A stretch of 64,000 bases of DNA from assembly GCA_011009095.1 (NCBI GenBank), contig VTPC01000417.1, forward strand, positions 24,707 through 88,706, written 5' to 3'. The notes under the pieces are model-generated. The model saw nothing but the letters and a program-made list of their open reading frames with translations, made no database searches and was not told the DNA's origin. Made by a program: the position numbers and the translations under genes. Origin of the DNA: Ignelater luminosus (taxonomy: Eukaryota > Arthropoda > Insecta > Coleoptera > Elateridae). Positions 61,214 through 64,000 of this stretch are shown here, in pieces. Positions within the stretch are counted from its first letter, which is position 1. Each line of letters begins with the position of its first letter.

Positions 61214-62743
61214 CCTGGAATAAGTATACTCTTTTCCCATCGATATCTCATTTCCTGAACAAATTCAAACCATAAATGCGCTGCTGCTCTAATGCCACCC
61301 ATTGTAACAAGAGCCTGGGCTAACACAGTTACTAAACGCCAAGGTAAAGTATCTTCGTTGCAAGTTTTAAATCCCTTGCACTGGGAATCCAAACTAAGCA
61401 TACCCTATAAAATTTAAAATAATTAAAAACATAATAATTAATATTATAAATCTTACAGATGAAGACATATTATCACTATTACTATCTTTCTCCTTATTAA
61501 CTTTCTCATTATAAGGAAAGATAGGATCTTCATCAGCATCAGGAAACAAAAAATATAAAATTGGCACTAAAACATCTTCTGCAAGTGGTGCTACTCCTTT
61601 TCTGCTTTTAGTAAGTGAATTTCTAGCAGCTCTTTTTAAAACGGTTGAAATTGTTGGCAATTTTGGCTCGGTTAATAAATCTAAAGGATTATCCACATCA
61701 ATATCTGATGTAGTAGCAAAGTCTCCTAACACATCATATATTGTAGAATTATTATTTATTAAATGCAACATTTCTGCTAGAGATTCTGATAATAAACATA
61801 TAGGCTGATCAGTCATTTTTACTAAAACAGTCCATTTAGGTGCCTGTAATGGATCAAAGTCTGAATAATTTTCAGAATCTACTATCAAATGGTCTGGTAG
61901 ATGTGACCATGTTGTTTTTAAAATCATAGTATTGATAGGATCAACAGTTACTCCAAATGGTAGCACACAAAGAGAACCAATATCGAAATTGTCATGATCA
62001 ATATCAGGTAAATCTTGTTTCCATACTGAATTACCAAAATCAGATAAATTATATGTTAACTGTACAGATACATTTACGGGATCACATGATACTGGTGATG
62101 TTATTTTAGTCTTAAATAATTCAAGAAGACCCGTGAGATACTGACAATGCTGAGGACCTTTTCGTAAATGTATCATTTCAAAATTTGTACGTATTCCATT
62201 TGCTTCATACACACCTAAATAACATCGCTGCCATTTTTCACGTATCTGTACAAAAATAGGTATTTGGCAGCTAGTATTACTAACAGCTATTTGAGCTGAA
62301 CTTAAAAGTACTTTTATTTGACTCTCGGAAGTTATACTGCTACTTCCTACAGGACTTATAGTAATATACTCATTTAATCCATACCACACAGCTAGTAAGC
62401 TATTAGAACTAGTATCATTTTCATCATACAAAACAAAATCATAAAGACTATCAATAGGATTCTTTTGCTTTTTGATTTCATCATCATCCTCTGAAGTTTC
62501 CTTGGTAACAGATACATTTTTATAATACGATATGACAAACTCTACATCGACAAACTGAATTTTTTCTTCTTTAACATTCCAAGATCCTTGTGCATTACTC
62601 GAGATTCCATTTTCATCACCTTTTAAGTCTTCTACTTTCCATTGATGGATGATTTCTTCCAAACGAGCAATGAATATTTCCCATTCTGAAGCCGTTGTAA
62701 AATCTTGATGGTAAAATTCACTTTCATCAATTTCTTCATTCAT
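61214..62743 (-). CDS. RAB3GAP1: Rab3 GTPase-activating protein catalytic subunit, N-terminal half (exons 1-2)
   Basis: RAB3GAP1 forms the Rab3GAP complex with RAB3GAP2, stimulates GTP hydrolysis by Rab3, and acts in Rab18 activation and autophagy. Exon 1 is 62743-61457 (429 codons), then a 50-nt intron (61456-61407 plus AG at 61406-61405), and exon 2 is 61404-61214 (63 codons plus 2 nt) ending at a GTAAGT donor. Family blocks are DFTTASEWEIFIARLEEII near the N-terminus, AVWYGLNEYI, FVQIREKWQRCYLG, NFEMIHLRKGPQ, a DPLQAPKWTV segment, VLVPILYFLFPDADED, and in exon 2 HLWFEFVQEMRYRWE and ILIPG. Met62743 is the first Met of the conserved start, with AAA before ATG. The window holds about the first half. 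The region with the catalytic arginine finger (C-terminal in the human protein) is not seen. The read-through VRFIILIIMFLI after exon 1 is intron translation. Confidence 0.95.
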
Positions 62744-62856
62744 TTTCCAAACTTTTACTTTTTGTGTTTACAATGATAAACGACAGCAACACATATGTTT
62801 TTGACAGATGTCAAAGTAAAAAACATTGCAAGCTCTGTATTACCGACTACAAACTT

Positions 62857-62867
62857 TAGCGCCATCT
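62857..62867 (-). promoter_or_regulatory. Candidate CTCF-like motif upstream of RAB3GAP1
   Basis: AGATGGCGCTA on the minus strand, about 114 bp upstream of the RAB3GAP1 ATG and so in the likely promoter or 5' UTR. The identical 11-mer is at 14161-14171, and AGATGGCGCA is at 1573-1582. It resembles the Drosophila CTCF core; short match only. Confidence 0.3.
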
Positions 62868-62879
62868 AACAGACGCAAG

Positions 62880-64000
62880 AGGGACAACAACATAATTCAA
62901 AATACTTTTCATATTTTTATTTGCAATTGAATCAAGAAATCAAGAATTATCTAAATCAACTTTTTTTTTAAAAACACAAGCTTTTTTTTCACATTATTAC
63001 AGTGGTTTTTATTTATTTAAAGCACCAATTTCATGATTAGAGAAAATTATTAAAAAGCAAGCTTGACTTGTGCAAAAATGACTTAGAATGCCTTTAATTT
63101 TCCTCATACAAGTTACGAGTTAGTTTTAAAAACTGGACATGATTTTTAAAAATTTTAGTTTTTAATCCTTATCACTAAGAACGCAAGGCTTATATCTTCT
63201 ATCGACGTTATTTGTAAAACTGATCAGTTTATGTCTTTGTAATTTTATTTATGTACTTTGTCTTATAATAACTAATGAGTCCTATTGTGAAATATGTTTA
63301 TCCAGTGTTGGAACAATCTTTTTCCAGCTATTTCCCTTAAGGTGCCTACCTTATAAAAAATTACAATAAATATTACCATTATAAGGTAACATGGAAAATA
63401 ACTTACTAGTGTCTGCTGCAAATTTAAACCTTAAACTACTAATCAAGAGTAGGTACCTACCTAGCAATTCATCTCTTATAAATCCTATTTTTAATCTTGG
63501 CACCAAACTTTTGTGGGAAACATCGATCATGTAGATATACCTCCCTAGTAATATGGACAATATTTGATTTGGTGTTAATGCTTTTCAAATGTGGTTCTTA
63601 ACTCAATTTTTTAGCAAATCAATTACATGAAAACATCCAAATCCATACCTGTTTCCTAAACAATCTGCAGAATGATGGTCACACATTCTTGTACCACACA
63701 TAAGGTGTAGTAGTTGTTTATATTTTAAAGAATTAATTTTTCGCATGTTGCTGACATCTCTTAGACCTTTATAGAACGTAGAAATGGAGAAAAGATGATT
63801 CTTAAAAAATTCCTAACAAAAAGGGCTTTGATGTACCCACTCTAAGATATTGCCACATGGAGAATTGCTGATTTCTAAAGAATCCTTAACTAAAACTGTT
63901 AAAACAAAAAAAATCTGCAGCAACTTCTTAATTCATTTTTAACAAACGAAACTCTGTTTTTTCTGCTTATGGTCAAATCAAGCCAAATAGGCAAAACAAA
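62880..64000. other. Upstream flank of RAB3GAP1, no gene seen
   Basis: AT-rich sequence. The minus frame at 63351-63560 (69 codons) has no motif. No divergently transcribed gene start is recognisable before the window end. Confidence 0.45.

Noticed and set aside
61394-61456. Hydrophobic C-terminal extension of RAB3GAP1 exon 1 (looks like a membrane anchor)
   Set aside because: It is translation of the short intron: a GT donor follows codon 429 and an AG acceptor restores the family sequence in exon 2.

Overview
This is an AT-rich eukaryotic nuclear segment, almost certainly from an insect. The evidence is two spliced animal-type genes, short GT-AG introns (two of exactly 59 nt), Tc1/mariner elements flanked by TA, and a BEL/Pao LTR retrotransposon. 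The element mix would fit a beetle or another holometabolous insect, but nothing in the window fixes the order. No CRISPR array, bacterial operon, rRNA or convincing tRNA was seen.

Layout. 1-707 is a foldback repeat cut by the left edge. 4890-7520 is a decayed element with ~330-bp inverted arms around a broken gene of an uncharacterised cysteine-rich family. 11472-12764 is a nearly intact mariner that landed in an older non-LTR reverse-transcriptase relic (to ~13060). 15113-15287 is an orphan candidate exon. 20729-21608 is a non-autonomous TA-flanked element with ~290-bp arms. 26.8-27.8 kb and 30.0-31.1 kb hold decayed coding relics. 33350-39641 is a BEL/Pao retrotransposon on the minus strand with a perfect 5-bp target duplication; its 3' LTR is split by a DD41D Tc1/mariner element (33414-35315). 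44.0-44.4 kb is another non-LTR relic, and 45.26-45.76 kb is a tandem pair of hairpin-bearing repeats.

The host genes lie in the right part. A plus-strand four-exon gene (48751-52219) encodes an 866-residue single-pass membrane protein with a signal peptide, leucine-rich repeats, an LRR C-terminal cap, a Ser/Thr-rich stalk, an FN3-like domain, one membrane segment and a cytoplasmic tail. The minus-strand start of the Rab3 GTPase-activating protein catalytic subunit (RAB3GAP1; 62743 down to 61214, two exons) follows, tail to tail with the first. Its second half, which carries the GAP catalytic region, was not found downstream. Between the two genes (52.2-61.2 kb) is a repeat-rich spacer with direct repeats and three small inverted-repeat elements.

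The best-supported biology is the nesting history. The BEL/Pao element inserted first (TSD GTTAT; its LTRs differ by two substitutions and one indel). The DD41D element then jumped into its 3' LTR, and the uninterrupted 5' LTR preserves the exact empty site. The most novel-looking object is the long-TIR element at 4.9-7.5 kb carrying a fragment of a widespread uncharacterised protein family. I did not find a convincing new multi-gene system.
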